Below, piece after piece: positions 1 to 8,036 of a stretch of DNA of 61,488 nt. The DNA lies in contig NZ_KB898051.1 in the NCBI RefSeq assembly GCF_000377345.1, forward strand, positions 1 to 61,488, in the 5' to 3' direction. Under the pieces are notes generated by a model. That model ran no database searches, was not told the DNA's origin, and was given only the letters and a program-made list of their open reading frames with translations. The DNA comes from Thioalkalivibrio sp. ALJ16. GTDB lineage: Bacteria > Pseudomonadota > Gammaproteobacteria > Ectothiorhodospirales > Ectothiorhodospiraceae. Positions within the stretch are counted from its first letter, which is position 1, and every line of letters starts with the position of its first letter. A program made the position numbers and the translations under genes.

Positions 1-17
1 CCTCGGAGCGAGGGAAA

Positions 18-42
18 CCCCGGCCCGCACAGCGGGCCGGGG
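18..42 (-). terminator. GC-rich hairpin, terminator-like
   Basis: A perfect 11-bp stem (18-28 with 32-42) has a 3-nt loop. Read on the minus strand it is followed by TTTCCC, so it could end transcripts coming from the MFS gene at 274-1614. The T run is short, so this is tentative. Confidence 0.4.
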
Positions 43-67
43 TCGCGGCAGTCGGGCGTGTTTCTTG

Positions 68-97
68 GTGACTTCTTTGCACGAGCAAAGAAGTCAC
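68..97. repeat. 13-bp perfect hairpin with GTGACTTCTTTGC arms
   Basis: The left arm GTGACTTCTTTGC (68-80) pairs exactly with 85-97 around the loop ACGA. The 1-273 stretch has no convincing gene. I recall similar GTGACTTTCTTT-type hairpins as a dispersed intergenic repeat in other gammaproteobacteria, but this window holds only one copy, so repeat status is an inference. Confidence 0.45.
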
Positions 98-164
98 TCG
101 GGGCGCGCTGGCGAGTCAGCGCCGGGCAGTATGTGGACCGAAGCCACCGTAAACACCGGATGCA

Positions 165-253
165 GAACCAGGACCAGCCACTACAAGGCAGGCGGCAGGC
201 CGGAGGCACTTAAGCAAAAGGGCTGAACCGGGACCAACCACCCAGGGCAGGCA
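165..253. repeat. imperfect direct repeat of about 28 bp, period 60
   Basis: A segment starting GAACCAGGACCAGCCAC at 165 recurs 60 bp later, at 225, as GAACCGGGACCAACCAC. Both end in GGCAGGC. No function is apparent, and the copies lie in the gene-free stretch before the MFS gene. Confidence 0.4.
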
Positions 254-273
254 GCTGGGGGCGAGGGCGGGTG

Positions 274-1614
274 TCAGGCCTCGCCCATGAGCCAGGCGCT
301 GGCGGCGCCGGCCAGGCTCATCAGCGCGAGGACGAAGATCGCGAACTCGGTGCCGGCGAGCTGCGCCAGCAGCCCGAACAGACCGCCGACCAGCAGCAGC
401 GCGCCGATCACCGTATTACTGACGGCGGTGAAGGCCGCGCGCGTCTCCTGCGTCGCCATGTCCACTAGGTAGGTCTTGCGCCCCAGCCGAACGCCGGCAT
501 GGCTGACACCGAGCAGAAAGAACAGCGCGGCGAAGACCCAGCCACCGGGCACCAGCGCATGGTCGGTATCCACCGGTGCGAACCAGACCCCCAGCGCGAC
601 CACGATACCGAGCCCGGCCGCCAGCAGACCGGACAGGATCAGGACCCAGCGCGCGGAACGATCGGACAGACGGCCCCAGATCGGCGCGGAGACCGCCGAG
701 GCTAGGCCGCTGGCCAGGATCAGCAGGCCGAGGGTGCCGAGGTCGCCCGCGGTGGCGTCCTCCGCCAGCAGCACGTAGAAGGGGAGCGCCAGGGCGGTAC
801 TCATCAGCAGGGCGCGGGTGAAGACGAAATGCGCGAACGGGCGGTCTGTCCATAGCAGACGGATGGAGCGCAGGGCCTCGACCACGGCGTTCCCGCCGCC
901 CTCGGTGGAACCGGGGGCCTCGTGCAGGCGCGAGAAGGTGGCGGCTGCGACCCACCAGGCCCCGGCCGAGGCCAGCAGCAGGGCGACGAATACGCCAACC
1001 CCGGCCTCCTCGAGGCTGGCCAGCGTCAGATAGACGCCGAGCCCGAGGGTGAAGAAACCCGCGGCGGAGGCGGCGTAGCCCATCACGGTGCCGCGCTGGT
1101 GCTTGGCGATGGTCTTGCCCAGCACATCCTTGGAGGCGACCGAATTGATGCCGCGCGCCAGGGCGAACAGGGTCAGCAGGCCGAGGATGGCCCAGCCGGC
1201 GGCGGCCCCCTCCAGCGTCACGGCGACGATGGCCATCCCTGCTACGGCCAGCCCGGACAGCACGCTGCCCAGAATCCAGAAGCCCTTGCGGATGGCGCGT
1301 CGGCGGATCGAGGCGGCCACAAACAGCTGCGGCAGCAGCGAGCCGGACTCGCGGATTGGCACCAGGAAGCCGGCGAACGCGGCCGGGGCCCCGAGTGCCC
1401 CGAGCAGCCAGGCGAGTACCAGTCGGGCAGAGGCCAGCTCGTCGCCGATCTTGCTCAGGGTGTTCGCGACCAGATGAACAAAGAAGTTGACCGGTTGCGC
1501 GCGGCAGGCCTCCTCGGGGATGTCCTTGCAGATCCGCGCGTCTTCGTCACCGGCGATGGTTTCGTACAGCGAGAGGATCGGTCGCGGCAGCTTGTCCGGG
1601 GCGTTTTCGGTCAT
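274..1614 (-). CDS. MFS transporter
   Basis: The 446-residue protein is built mostly of hydrophobic helices, consistent with the usual 12 of a major facilitator permease. A soluble N-terminal stretch of about 60 residues contains CKDIPEEAC. The loop after the helix pair near residues 310-330 reads GRLSDRS, the family's cytoplasmic RxSDR-type motif, and KTYLVDMAT follows further on. The start at 1614 (MTENAPDK) is chosen because it has a GGAA about 10 nt upstream; upstream in-frame codons give an Arg/Pro-rich tail typical of non-coding sequence. The substrate cannot be told from sequence. It is a single gene, probably monocistronic. Confidence 0.85.
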   Translation of the reverse strand: MTENAPDKLPRPILSLYETIAGDEDARICKDIPEEACRAQPVNFFVHLVANTLSKIGDELASARLVLAWLLGALGAPAAFAGFLVPIRESGSLLPQLFVAASIRRRAIRKGFWILGSVLSGLAVAGMAIVAVTLEGAAAGWAILGLLTLFALARGINSVASKDVLGKTIAKHQRGTVMGYAASAAGFFTLGLGVYLTLASLEEAGVGVFVALLLASAGAWWVAAATFSRLHEAPGSTEGGGNAVVEALRSIRLLWTDRPFAHFVFTRALLMSTALALPFYVLLAEDATAGDLGTLGLLILASGLASAVSAPIWGRLSDRSARWVLILSGLLAAGLGIVVALGVWFAPVDTDHALVPGGWVFAALFFLLGVSHAGVRLGRKTYLVDMATQETRAAFTAVSNTVIGALLLVGGLFGLLAQLAGTEFAIFVLALMSLAGAASAWLMGEA

Positions 1615-1743
1615 CGGTTTATTCCAGTGCGCATAGGGTGCCGGTCCCGGCCCCGCGCGGCGGCGCATTTCAGCTGCGCGCGGGGCGGTGGGCTTCGGTG
1701 CGGGCGGTAGCGGCGTTGCCGCACGCTGCGTAATGACACCGAC

Positions 1744-1769
1744 GCGGCGGCGGCAGTAACCGCCGCCGC
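1744..1769. terminator. 10-bp hairpin just downstream of metA
   Basis: GCGGCGGCGG (1744-1753) pairs with CCGCCGCCGC (1760-1769) 11 bp past the metA stop codon. There is no T run, so it may slow or protect transcript ends rather than act as a full intrinsic terminator. Confidence 0.35.
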
Positions 1770-1779
1770 ACGTGGCGCG

Positions 1780-2850
1780 TCAGCGCCGGCCGGCGAGCGG
1801 GTCGGTCGGGTCGACGCTGTCGCGGAAGGGGCGGCGCCGGTCCAGGTTGGTGAGCTGGTAGACGTTGCCCAGCCAGTTGTTCATCACGGCCAGCGCGGTG
1901 TCGTGCCAGGTATTGTCCAGGCGATCGAGCAGCAGCGCCTCGGGCAGGGCCGGGATTTCCGTGCAGTGTTCCAGCGCGGCCTCGACGTGCTCGCGGTGCT
2001 CGTCGAGGATCGCCGCCGCCTGTGGCAGCAGGTAGTTCTCCGGCAGCGGGGGATAGGCGTCGCGTTCGCCCTGGATGTAGCGCACCACCTCGCGCTTGTA
2101 TTCCTTGAGCAGGCTGATCGAGTCGTACTCCGGGTGCCCCTGAAAGAAGACCATGCGAAAGCCGTCCGGCGACGCGCCCAGGTGAATACCGGCGTCCTCG
2201 CTCTCGACCAGTACGCGCAGGCCGTGGCGCTCGAACTGCTGGCGCGAGACGTCGTTGTAGCGTGAGTGCGGCACATCGAACCGCGTGTTCACGCCGGTGA
2301 CCAGCGGGTGGCCGCGGTCCACCACACGGTGCGGGAATACGCCCCACAGCTTCTCGCCCATGTGCACGCGATGCTCGCCGTAGCGCGCCTGGAGCACGGC
2401 GTGGGTGGCCAGGCAGGAGCACAGCGTGGAGGTCACGTTGTCCCAGGCCCAGTCGACCACCTCGGCCAGGGGCTCCCAGAAGGGTTCCAGCGCCAGATCG
2501 GGTTGAGTCACGTTGGCGCCGGTGATGATCAGCGCGTCGAGGCCTTCCTGCTTCAGGTCCTCGAAGTCCTCGTAGTACTGCTGGATGTGATCGCGCCCCT
2601 TCGGCCCGCGCTTGAGCTGCGGCAGGGTGAAGGGGTGGATGTAGAACTGCGCGATCTGGTTGCTCTCGCCGATCAGGCGGAAGAACTGGCGCTCGGTGGC
2701 CGCCAGGGCGGCGTCCGGCATCATGTTCAACAGCCCGATGTGCAGCGCGCGGATCTCCTGCTGCTGGGCGAAGTCGCTGGGCAGTACGGTCTCGCCCTCG
2801 CTCTTCAGGCGGGCGAAGGTGGGCAGGTCGGAGTGCGCAACGAGCGGCAT
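1780..2850 (-). CDS. metA: homoserine O-acyltransferase (MetA family)
   Basis: MetA acylates homoserine in the first committed step of methionine synthesis. The 356-residue protein has the family core: a Cys nucleophile (Cys146 in TSTLCSCLATHAV, aligned by eye with Cys142 of E. coli MetA), HLHIGLLNMMPD-like text near residue 37, and FFQGHPEYD carrying the catalytic His. In the E. coli enzyme the residue after GAPL decides acyl donor (Gly for succinyl, Glu for acetyl). Here the loop reads GANVT, with Thr115 at that place, so the donor is undecided. It is the last gene of the tolC operon; its ATG shares one base with the stop of the ATPase gene (TAATG). It is longer than E. coli MetA (309). Confidence 0.9.
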   Translation of the reverse strand: MPLVAHSDLPTFARLKSEGETVLPSDFAQQQEIRALHIGLLNMMPDAALAATERQFFRLIGESNQIAQFYIHPFTLPQLKRGPKGRDHIQQYYEDFEDLKQEGLDALIITGANVTQPDLALEPFWEPLAEVVDWAWDNVTSTLCSCLATHAVLQARYGEHRVHMGEKLWGVFPHRVVDRGHPLVTGVNTRFDVPHSRYNDVSRQQFERHGLRVLVESEDAGIHLGASPDGFRMVFFQGHPEYDSISLLKEYKREVVRYIQGERDAYPPLPENYLLPQAAAILDEHREHVEAALEHCTEIPALPEALLLDRLDNTWHDTALAVMNNWLGNVYQLTNLDRRRPFRDSVDPTDPLAGRR

Positions 2851-3701
2851 TAGAGACGGGCCTCCCGTTCCAGGGCCATGCAGACCAGGTCATCGAATTC
2901 CCCGGCATTGCGCACACGGGCCAGCTCGGTGGTGCTGATGGTGTAGCCATGGGCCTCGGCGATCGCCTCGTAGCGCGGCAGGCGCGCCCGGAACAGGCGC
3001 GAGAACACCCAGCGCACAAAGGCGTCCGGGTCGATCTGGGCGACATAGTCCAGCCCCTCGTCGCGCATGTATTCGGCGAGCTGCTGGTCGAGAAAGGCCT
3101 CGCGGTAGTACAGCGGCTTGGGGTCGCTCTCAGCACGCTCGATCAGTTGGCGCTCGTCCTCGTCGGTTGCCTTGATGTAGAGGATCAGCGTGTGCTCCGC
3201 GAGCGTTTCCAGCACGCCGGGGCTGTCCAGCTCGCAGACCGAGCCGCCGGCGTCGTTGACGAAGTGCGGATAGCCGAACAGCGTCTGCGCCTTGTGGATG
3301 AAGTCCGGCACGTCGAGCATCGCCTGCACCTCGGCCTTGTGGTGCAGGCTCTGGCGGCGCTTGAACTCGGTCAGTGGCAGGCCGCCCTGTTCCGGGTTGC
3401 CGAGCTTGCCGAGGAAGCTCGCCACCGGGTGCAGGTTGTCCACCGTGATGTTGTTGATGATCTGGATCGAATCCGAGCGCAGCAGGTCGCGCAGAAACGG
3501 CACGGCCATCGCCTGCGCCTTGATATTGTCCAGGATCGGCTCGCTCAGATAGCGCGTGCCGATCCGGTAGTCACCCGAATAGTGGAACCACTCCTCGCGC
3601 CGCAGCATATTGGACAGGCGCGTCTTGCCGACACCGGACATCCCCAGCAGGGTGATCCGGCGGTGGTCCAGTTGGCGGTATTCTTCGGGCGAAAGGCGCA
3701 T
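2850..3701 (-). CDS. P-loop ATPase/GTPase-like protein of unknown function
   Basis: The 283-residue soluble protein has a Walker A motif GMSGVGKT at residues 20-27, close to the N terminus after LDHRRITLL. A possible Walker B lies near LILYIKATDED, though it is not canonical. The rest is acidic and has no membrane segment or signal peptide. It lies between a 48-residue membrane protein gene (10 bp upstream) and metA (1-base overlap), so the three are almost certainly cotranscribed. I do not recognise a characterised homologue. A nucleotide-dependent role, possibly a kinase-like fold given the TRLSNML after the P-loop, is inference. Confidence 0.8.
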   Translation of the reverse strand: MRLSPEEYRQLDHRRITLLGMSGVGKTRLSNMLRREEWFHYSGDYRIGTRYLSEPILDNIKAQAMAVPFLRDLLRSDSIQIINNITVDNLHPVASFLGKLGNPEQGGLPLTEFKRRQSLHHKAEVQAMLDVPDFIHKAQTLFGYPHFVNDAGGSVCELDSPGVLETLAEHTLILYIKATDEDERQLIERAESDPKPLYYREAFLDQQLAEYMRDEGLDYVAQIDPDAFVRWVFSRLFRARLPRYEAIAEAHGYTISTTELARVRNAGEFDDLVCMALEREARL

Positions 3702-3711
3702 GGCGGCTCGA

Positions 3712-3858
3712 TTAACGTCGCAGGATGAACAGGATACCGGCGATTACCGCCAGGCCGCTGATCACATAGTGGTCGTACTGAAACTGCAGCCCCAGCAGGC
3801 CGCGCAGGCCGAACAGGATCAGCCACGCACCCAGCAGTAGGTTTCCAAGCATGCGCAT
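3712..3858 (-). CDS. 48-residue membrane protein
   Basis: This short reading frame runs from ATG 3858 to TAA 3712 and encodes MRMLGNLLLGAWLILFGL followed by RGLLGLQFQYDHYVIS and a second hydrophobic segment ending in LFILRR. Two transmembrane helices with an RR tail are predicted by eye. A GGAG lies about 11 nt before the ATG. It fills exactly the gap between the isochorismatase-like gene (24 bp) and the ATPase gene (10 bp) on the same strand, which supports it being a real operon member. Function is unknown. Confidence 0.75.
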   Translation of the reverse strand: MRMLGNLLLGAWLILFGLRGLLGLQFQYDHYVISGLAVIAGILFILRR

Positions 3859-3882
3859 CCGTGCGGATCTCCTTGTCGTTGG

Positions 3883-4455
3883 CTAGCGGATCAGCCGGCT
3901 CAGTTCGCGGAACTGCGGGTCGGCCGCGTCGCGCAGCCACTCGAACAGTACCGATTCATGGTTGGTGATGATGGCGCCGGCGGCGCGCAGGCGCTCCAGC
4001 CCGTTGCGCTTGCGCGTAGCATCGCGCGAGCAGACCGCGTCCTCGACTACGAACACGCTCACGCCGGCCTCGAGCAGCTCCAGCGCCGTCTGGGTCACGC
4101 AGATGTGGGTCTCCGAGCCGGTCAGAATGATCTGCTCGCCCGCGGTCAGATGTGCCCGCAGCTCCGGTTCGGCACAGCAGGAAAAGGCGGTCTTGTCGCT
4201 TACGCGGCCGTCGCCGCCCAGGGCCTGCTGCAGGGTCTCGGTGAGATCGCCGAGACCTTCGGGATACTGGCGCGAGACCTCGATGGGTACGCCCAGTTTG
4301 CGTGCCGCTTCGATCAGGCGCGCGGAATGGCGCTCGACCTCGAGGCGGGCGTCCTCCGGCATAGCGGCCAGCAGGCGCTCCTGCAGGTCAATCAGGACCA
4401 GACGCGAATGGCGGCGGTCACAGCGGGCCCGGAGGTTGTGCGTGGCGGCTGCCAT
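3883..4455 (-). CDS. isochorismatase-family cysteine hydrolase
   Basis: The 190-residue protein has the catalytic triad of the family: Asp23 in LVLIDLQ, Lys88 in SDKTAFS and Cys119 in THICVTQTA, where the cis-peptide and nucleophile lie. The family includes nicotinamidases and isochorismatases and the YcaC-type hydrolases. The THICV form with no obvious zinc-binding DxHxxxH motif argues against nicotinamidase. The substrate is unknown. Its start shares one base with the tolC stop codon, so it is translationally coupled to the outer-membrane channel gene. Confidence 0.88.
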   Translation of the reverse strand: MAAATHNLRARCDRRHSRLVLIDLQERLLAAMPEDARLEVERHSARLIEAARKLGVPIEVSRQYPEGLGDLTETLQQALGGDGRVSDKTAFSCCAEPELRAHLTAGEQIILTGSETHICVTQTALELLEAGVSVFVVEDAVCSRDATRKRNGLERLRAAGAIITNHESVLFEWLRDAADPQFRELSRLIR

Positions 4456-5783
4456 TACTCCAGCAGGTCGTCGATGGCCTCGAGGTCAGCGACGCTCAGG
4501 CGGCCTGCAGCGCGCTGCAGGCGCAGCGATTCGCCGAGGAAGCCGTAGCGGGCCTCGGCGTAGTCACGCTCGGCGCGAAAGACCTCACGCAGCGCAAGCA
4601 GGACGTCTACCTGGGTCCGGGTGCCCACCTCGAAGCCAGCCTCGGCCGCCTCGAACGCGGACTGCGTGGAGACCAGAGCCTGTTCCAGGGCCCGCACGCG
4701 CGAGCTGTTGGAGATCACCGACAGGTAGGCGCTACGGGTGTCCTGGGTGGTCCTGCGCTCCACCAGTGACTGGCCTTCCTGCGCGGCCTGGAAATCCTCG
4801 CGCGCCTGGCGCGTCAGGGCACTGACGCGGCCACCGGTGTACAGCGGGATCTCCAGCTGCAGTCCGACCTGGGCCTCGGTGCCCTCGAAGAACATGCCGC
4901 CGGCAGCCCCGGCATCCAGGCCGTGGTAGCGGTTCTCGTTGACCCCGGCGTTCAGGTTGACGCGCGGCAGGCCTTCGGCGCGCTGGCGCTGGATCTGCTC
5001 GCGCGCGGTCTCGGTGCCCAGCCGCTGAGCGACCAGTTCCAGATTGTTGGCCAGGGCGATGTCGACCCAGGCCTGCGGATCGGCGGGTTCCGGCGGTGCG
5101 AGTTTGGCATCCGCCCCGAGCGTATTCAGCTGATCCCAGTAGGTGTTCGTGATGACCGCGAGCTGTTCCCGGGTCAGATCCAGCTGATTTTCGGCGGCGA
5201 TGCGTTCGGCCTCGGCAATGTCGCGCTGGGCTTGGGCCTCGGTCACGTCGGTGCGGGCTACCAGGCCGACGTCGAAGCGGCGCTCGGTCTGTTCCAGCTG
5301 GCGCTCGATCGCCTCCAGCTCGGCCTCGCGAAAGGCCAGGGTTTCCTGTGCGATCAGCACATCGAAATAGGCCTGGGCCACGCGCAGAATCAGGTCCTGG
5401 CGGGCAGCATCCAGCTCGGCCGCGGCGCGTGCGATCTGGAGATCGACCTGGGCCAGCTCGATGTAGTTGCGGCGGTCGTAGATGCTTTGCGACAGGTTGA
5501 GCCCGAAGCTCGTCTGACGACCGTCGAGGCTGCCGGGCTGATTGCGGTCGTCGCGGTAGAACGCGCCAGCCTCGGCCTGCCCGGAGATCTGCGGCAGCAG
5601 GGCGGAGCGCGCCAGCGGCCGGTTCTCCAGCACGCTGCGGTATTCTGCCTCGGCGGTGCGCAGTTCGGCGTCTTCCGCGGCTGCGCGGTCGTACACCTCC
5701 ATCAGGCTGGAGGCAGCGGCGGGGGCGACGACCAGGAAGGCCAGCCCGGCGGCGGCCAAAAGCGACGGCAGACGTTTCATCAA
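4455..5783 (-). CDS. tolC: TolC family outer membrane channel protein
   Basis: The 442-residue protein begins with a signal peptide (MMKRLPSLLAAAGLAFLVVA, cleavage near AAAS) and contains the two repeated TolC coiled regions: SLMEVYDRAAAEDAELR at the start of repeat one, QAYFDVLIAQETLAF, and ALANNLELVAQRLG at the start of repeat two. It would form the trimeric outer-membrane and periplasmic conduit for type I secretion and RND or MFS efflux. A CGGAG lies upstream of the ATG. It is the first gene of a five-gene minus-strand operon ending with metA; pcm lies upstream on the same strand, as often seen for tolC. Confidence 0.92.
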   Translation of the reverse strand: MMKRLPSLLAAAGLAFLVVAPAAASSLMEVYDRAAAEDAELRTAEAEYRSVLENRPLARSALLPQISGQAEAGAFYRDDRNQPGSLDGRQTSFGLNLSQSIYDRRNYIELAQVDLQIARAAAELDAARQDLILRVAQAYFDVLIAQETLAFREAELEAIERQLEQTERRFDVGLVARTDVTEAQAQRDIAEAERIAAENQLDLTREQLAVITNTYWDQLNTLGADAKLAPPEPADPQAWVDIALANNLELVAQRLGTETAREQIQRQRAEGLPRVNLNAGVNENRYHGLDAGAAGGMFFEGTEAQVGLQLEIPLYTGGRVSALTRQAREDFQAAQEGQSLVERRTTQDTRSAYLSVISNSSRVRALEQALVSTQSAFEAAEAGFEVGTRTQVDVLLALREVFRAERDYAEARYGFLGESLRLQRAAGRLSVADLEAIDDLLE

Positions 5784-5856
5784 CCTGACTCCGGGGGGGA
5801 TAAAAGGAAAGCCTTATCCTAGGGAAACACTGGCAAATATGCACGCTCGCGCATGG

Positions 5857-5905
5857 GCGGCTCGCGAGCCGCGCTGCGGGGTGGGAGCGGGGCAGGAAGC
5901 CCCGC
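5857..5905. repeat. 16-bp palindrome plus REP-like hairpin between pcm and tolC
   Basis: A perfect 16-bp palindrome GCGGCTCGCGAGCCGC (5857-5872) is followed by GTGGGAGC and a 7-bp stem (5887-5893 with 5899-5905) that ends directly at the pcm stop codon. GTGGGAGC is the same head as in the REP-like palindrome at 6705-6782. Confidence 0.45.
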
Positions 5906-5906
5906 C

Positions 5907-6563
5907 TCAGAATTCGAAGGCGGGCCGGGGTTCGAAGCCGACCAGCGGCTTCACGCGGGTCTCAAACAGTCCCTCGCGGTGGACGTTGTCTTCGGTGGTG
6001 CGGGTCATCAGCTGGGCCTCCATGATCGGCCCGTCACCGGTGATCACGAACAGGCGGCCGCCGAGGGTCAGGTAGGCTTCCAGGAAGTCGTCGTACTCGG
6101 TCATGCCGCCGGTGACGACGATGGCATCGTAGCGCGGGCGCGGTGGGGCCCAGTCCGGGGTGACCGTGTCGGTGCGCAGTTGGGCGTTGTCGATCCCGAG
6201 GTCGGTCAGGCAGTTGCGCGCGGTCAGGCGCAGCTCGTCGATGCGCTCGATGCTGTCGACCCGGGCGCACAGGTGGGCCAGGCAGGCGGTGACGTAGCCG
6301 GAACCGGTGCCGATCTCCAGCACGGTCTCGGTGGGCTGCGGCGACACCGCCTGCAGCAGGCGGCCGACCACGACCGGGGCCAGGGTGTTCTCGCCATGCC
6401 CCAGCGGGATCTCGGAATCGGCGTATGCCAGGGCCTGGTAGGGCTCGGGCATGAAGCGCTCGCGTGGCAGCGTCTCCATCACGTCCAGCACGCGCGTGTC
6501 CAGCACGTCCCAGGGGCGGACCTGCTGTTCGACCATGTTGATCCGGGCCTTGGCGAAATCCAT
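5907..6563 (-). CDS. pcm: protein-L-isoaspartate O-methyltransferase family protein
   Basis: The 218-residue SAM-dependent methyltransferase has motif I VLEIGTGSGYVTACLA and the upstream helix text INMVEQQVRPWDVLDTRVLD. In the true repair enzymes the conserved catalytic region reads DGYGQP-like text; here it is LGHGENTLAPVV, as in the tolC-associated branch of the family, so isoaspartate repair is likely but not certain. It lies immediately upstream of tolC on the same strand with 123 bp between them. An imperfect hairpin CGCGAA/TTCGCG lies in its 5' untranslated region. Confidence 0.88.
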   Translation of the reverse strand: MDFAKARINMVEQQVRPWDVLDTRVLDVMETLPRERFMPEPYQALAYADSEIPLGHGENTLAPVVVGRLLQAVSPQPTETVLEIGTGSGYVTACLAHLCARVDSIERIDELRLTARNCLTDLGIDNAQLRTDTVTPDWAPPRPRYDAIVVTGGMTEYDDFLEAYLTLGGRLFVITGDGPIMEAQLMTRTTEDNVHREGLFETRVKPLVGFEPRPAFEF

Positions 6564-6704
6564 CGCGGTTTCCTCTGTACGCTAAAGAGCCGCGAAAGAG
6601 TACGTTCGCGGGCCGAAACAGGCAAGTAGGAGCCCGGTCCCCTGAGCGCCTGGATGTCGGGCAGGCAGCGCCCAGGTGGTGCACTCCTGCGCTCGTCGAG
6701 CCCC

Positions 6705-6782
6705 GTGGGAGCCTGCTTGCAGGCGAATGCCCCTGCCAAAGTCGGACGCGGGCAGGGGCTTCGCCTGCAAGCAGGCTCCTAC
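6705..6782. repeat. REP-like 78-bp near-perfect palindrome overlapping the cca stop
   Basis: Left arm 6705-6737 (starting GTGGGAGCCTGCTTGCAGGC) and right arm 6750-6782 (on the minus strand starting GTAGGAGCCTGCTTGCAGGC) match over about 32 of 33 positions around a 12-nt centre. Each arm is itself a small palindrome with a GTRGGAGC head, the build of paired REP elements. The TAG inside the right-hand GTAGGAGC is the cca stop codon. A third GTAGGAGC head lies at 6626-6633. Confidence 0.8.
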
Positions 6783-8011
6783 GCGTCGGGGTGCTCGTCG
6801 AGGACCTTGGCAATCGCCCGGATGCGTTCGCGCTGCAATGCCTCGCCCAGGGCCTTGCCCTTGTAGCCTTCGGCCATCAGGGCCTGCGGTTGCACGGCCT
6901 GCGCGGCGGCCACCGCGCGGCGTACGGCATCGGCCTGCGGGTACGGCTTGTCTTCCCAGCCGGTGCGCCCGCGAAAGTCCGCCTCTACCGCGAGCAGGAA
7001 GGGCTCCACGTTCTCCGGGCGGCGCAGGACGTCGAGGCCGTCGACCAGCTTCATCACCGTCTTCGGGCGTAGTTCGAACACGCGATGGACCAGGCCGTGA
7101 TAGCGCGCCACACGCACCGCCAGGTCGCGGTAGCGATTGGGTATGCGCAGGCGCTCGGCGAGGGCGCGGATCAGCTCCACGCCGCGCTCCTCGTGGCCGT
7201 GATGGCTGGGCAGGATCGCGGGGTCGGTCGTGCCCTTGCCAAGGTCATGCACCAGCGCGGCGAAGCGGACCTCGGGGGCCTCGGACAGCGCGGTCGCCTG
7301 ATCCAGCACCATCAGGGTGTGGACGCCGGTATCGACCTCGGGGTGATAGCGCGGCGGCTGTGGCACGCCGAACAGGCGTTCGATCTCGGGGAACAGGATG
7401 GCGAGCGCTCCGGCGGCGCGCAGTTCCTCCAGGAAACGGCGCGGCGCGGGGCTGCGCAGCGCCTTCTCGCACTCCGCCCATACGCGTTCCGGCACCAGCG
7501 CATCCACCTCGCCCGAACGGACCAGCTCGTGCATCAACTCCTGGGTGTCCGGCGCGACCCGAAAGCCCCAGGGGGCGAGCTGGGCCGCGAAGCGCGCCAC
7601 CCGCAGCAGCCGCACCGGGTCTTCTGCAAAGGCCGGGGAGACATGCCGCAACTGGCGTGCGGCGAGGTCGGCCTGACCGCCGTAGGGGTCGATCAGGGTG
7701 CCGTCGGCGCTCTCCGCCATCGCGTTGATGGTGAGGTCGCGGCGCTCCAGATCCTCCTCCAGGGTGACCTCGGGCGCGGCATTGAACTGGAAGCCGTGAT
7801 AGCCCCGCGCGGTCTTGCGCTCGGTACGCGCCAGGGCGTACTCCTCGTGAGTGCGCGGGTGCAGGAAGACGGGAAAGTCGCGCCCGACCGGGCGGAAGCC
7901 GGCGGCCTCCATAGCCTCGGGGGTACTGCCGACCACGACGTAGTCGCGTTCCGCGACCGGTCGGCCCAGAAGGCGGTCGCGAACGGCCCCGCCGACGAGA
8001 TAGGTCTGCAT
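6779..8011 (-). CDS. cca: multifunctional CCA tRNA nucleotidyltransferase
   Basis: The enzyme adds and repairs the CCA end of tRNAs. The 410-residue protein has the class II signature at its N terminus ([13 protein letters not shown], then ERDYVVVG with the catalytic acidic pair) and [10 protein letters not shown] near residue 90. The C-terminal HD phosphohydrolase domain is present, with [13 protein letters not shown] and HHGHEERG, as in the E. coli type of 412 residues. The last two codons are followed by a TAG that belongs to the REP-like palindrome. Confidence 0.95.
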   Translation of the reverse strand: MQTYLVGGAVRDRLLGRPVAERDYVVVGSTPEAMEAAGFRPVGRDFPVFLHPRTHEEYALARTERKTARGYHGFQFNAAPEVTLEEDLERRDLTINAMAESADGTLIDPYGGQADLAARQLRHVSPAFAEDPVRLLRVARFAAQLAPWGFRVAPDTQELMHELVRSGEVDALVPERVWAECEKALRSPAPRRFLEELRAAGALAILFPEIERLFGVPQPPRYHPEVDTGVHTLMVLDQATALSEAPEVRFAALVHDLGKGTTDPAILPSHHGHEERGVELIRALAERLRIPNRYRDLAVRVARYHGLVHRVFELRPKTVMKLVDGLDVLRRPENVEPFLLAVEADFRGRTGWEDKPYPQADAVRRAVAAAQAVQPQALMAEGYKGKALGEALQRERIRAIAKVLDEHPDA

Positions 8012-8036
8012 GGCGGCTGCCGGTTCGCGTCCCGGC

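Noticed and set aside
1-273. tRNA or small RNA gene in the left-hand gap
   Set aside because: No cloverleaf or TTCGA T-loop pattern was found; only hairpins and an imperfect direct repeat are present.
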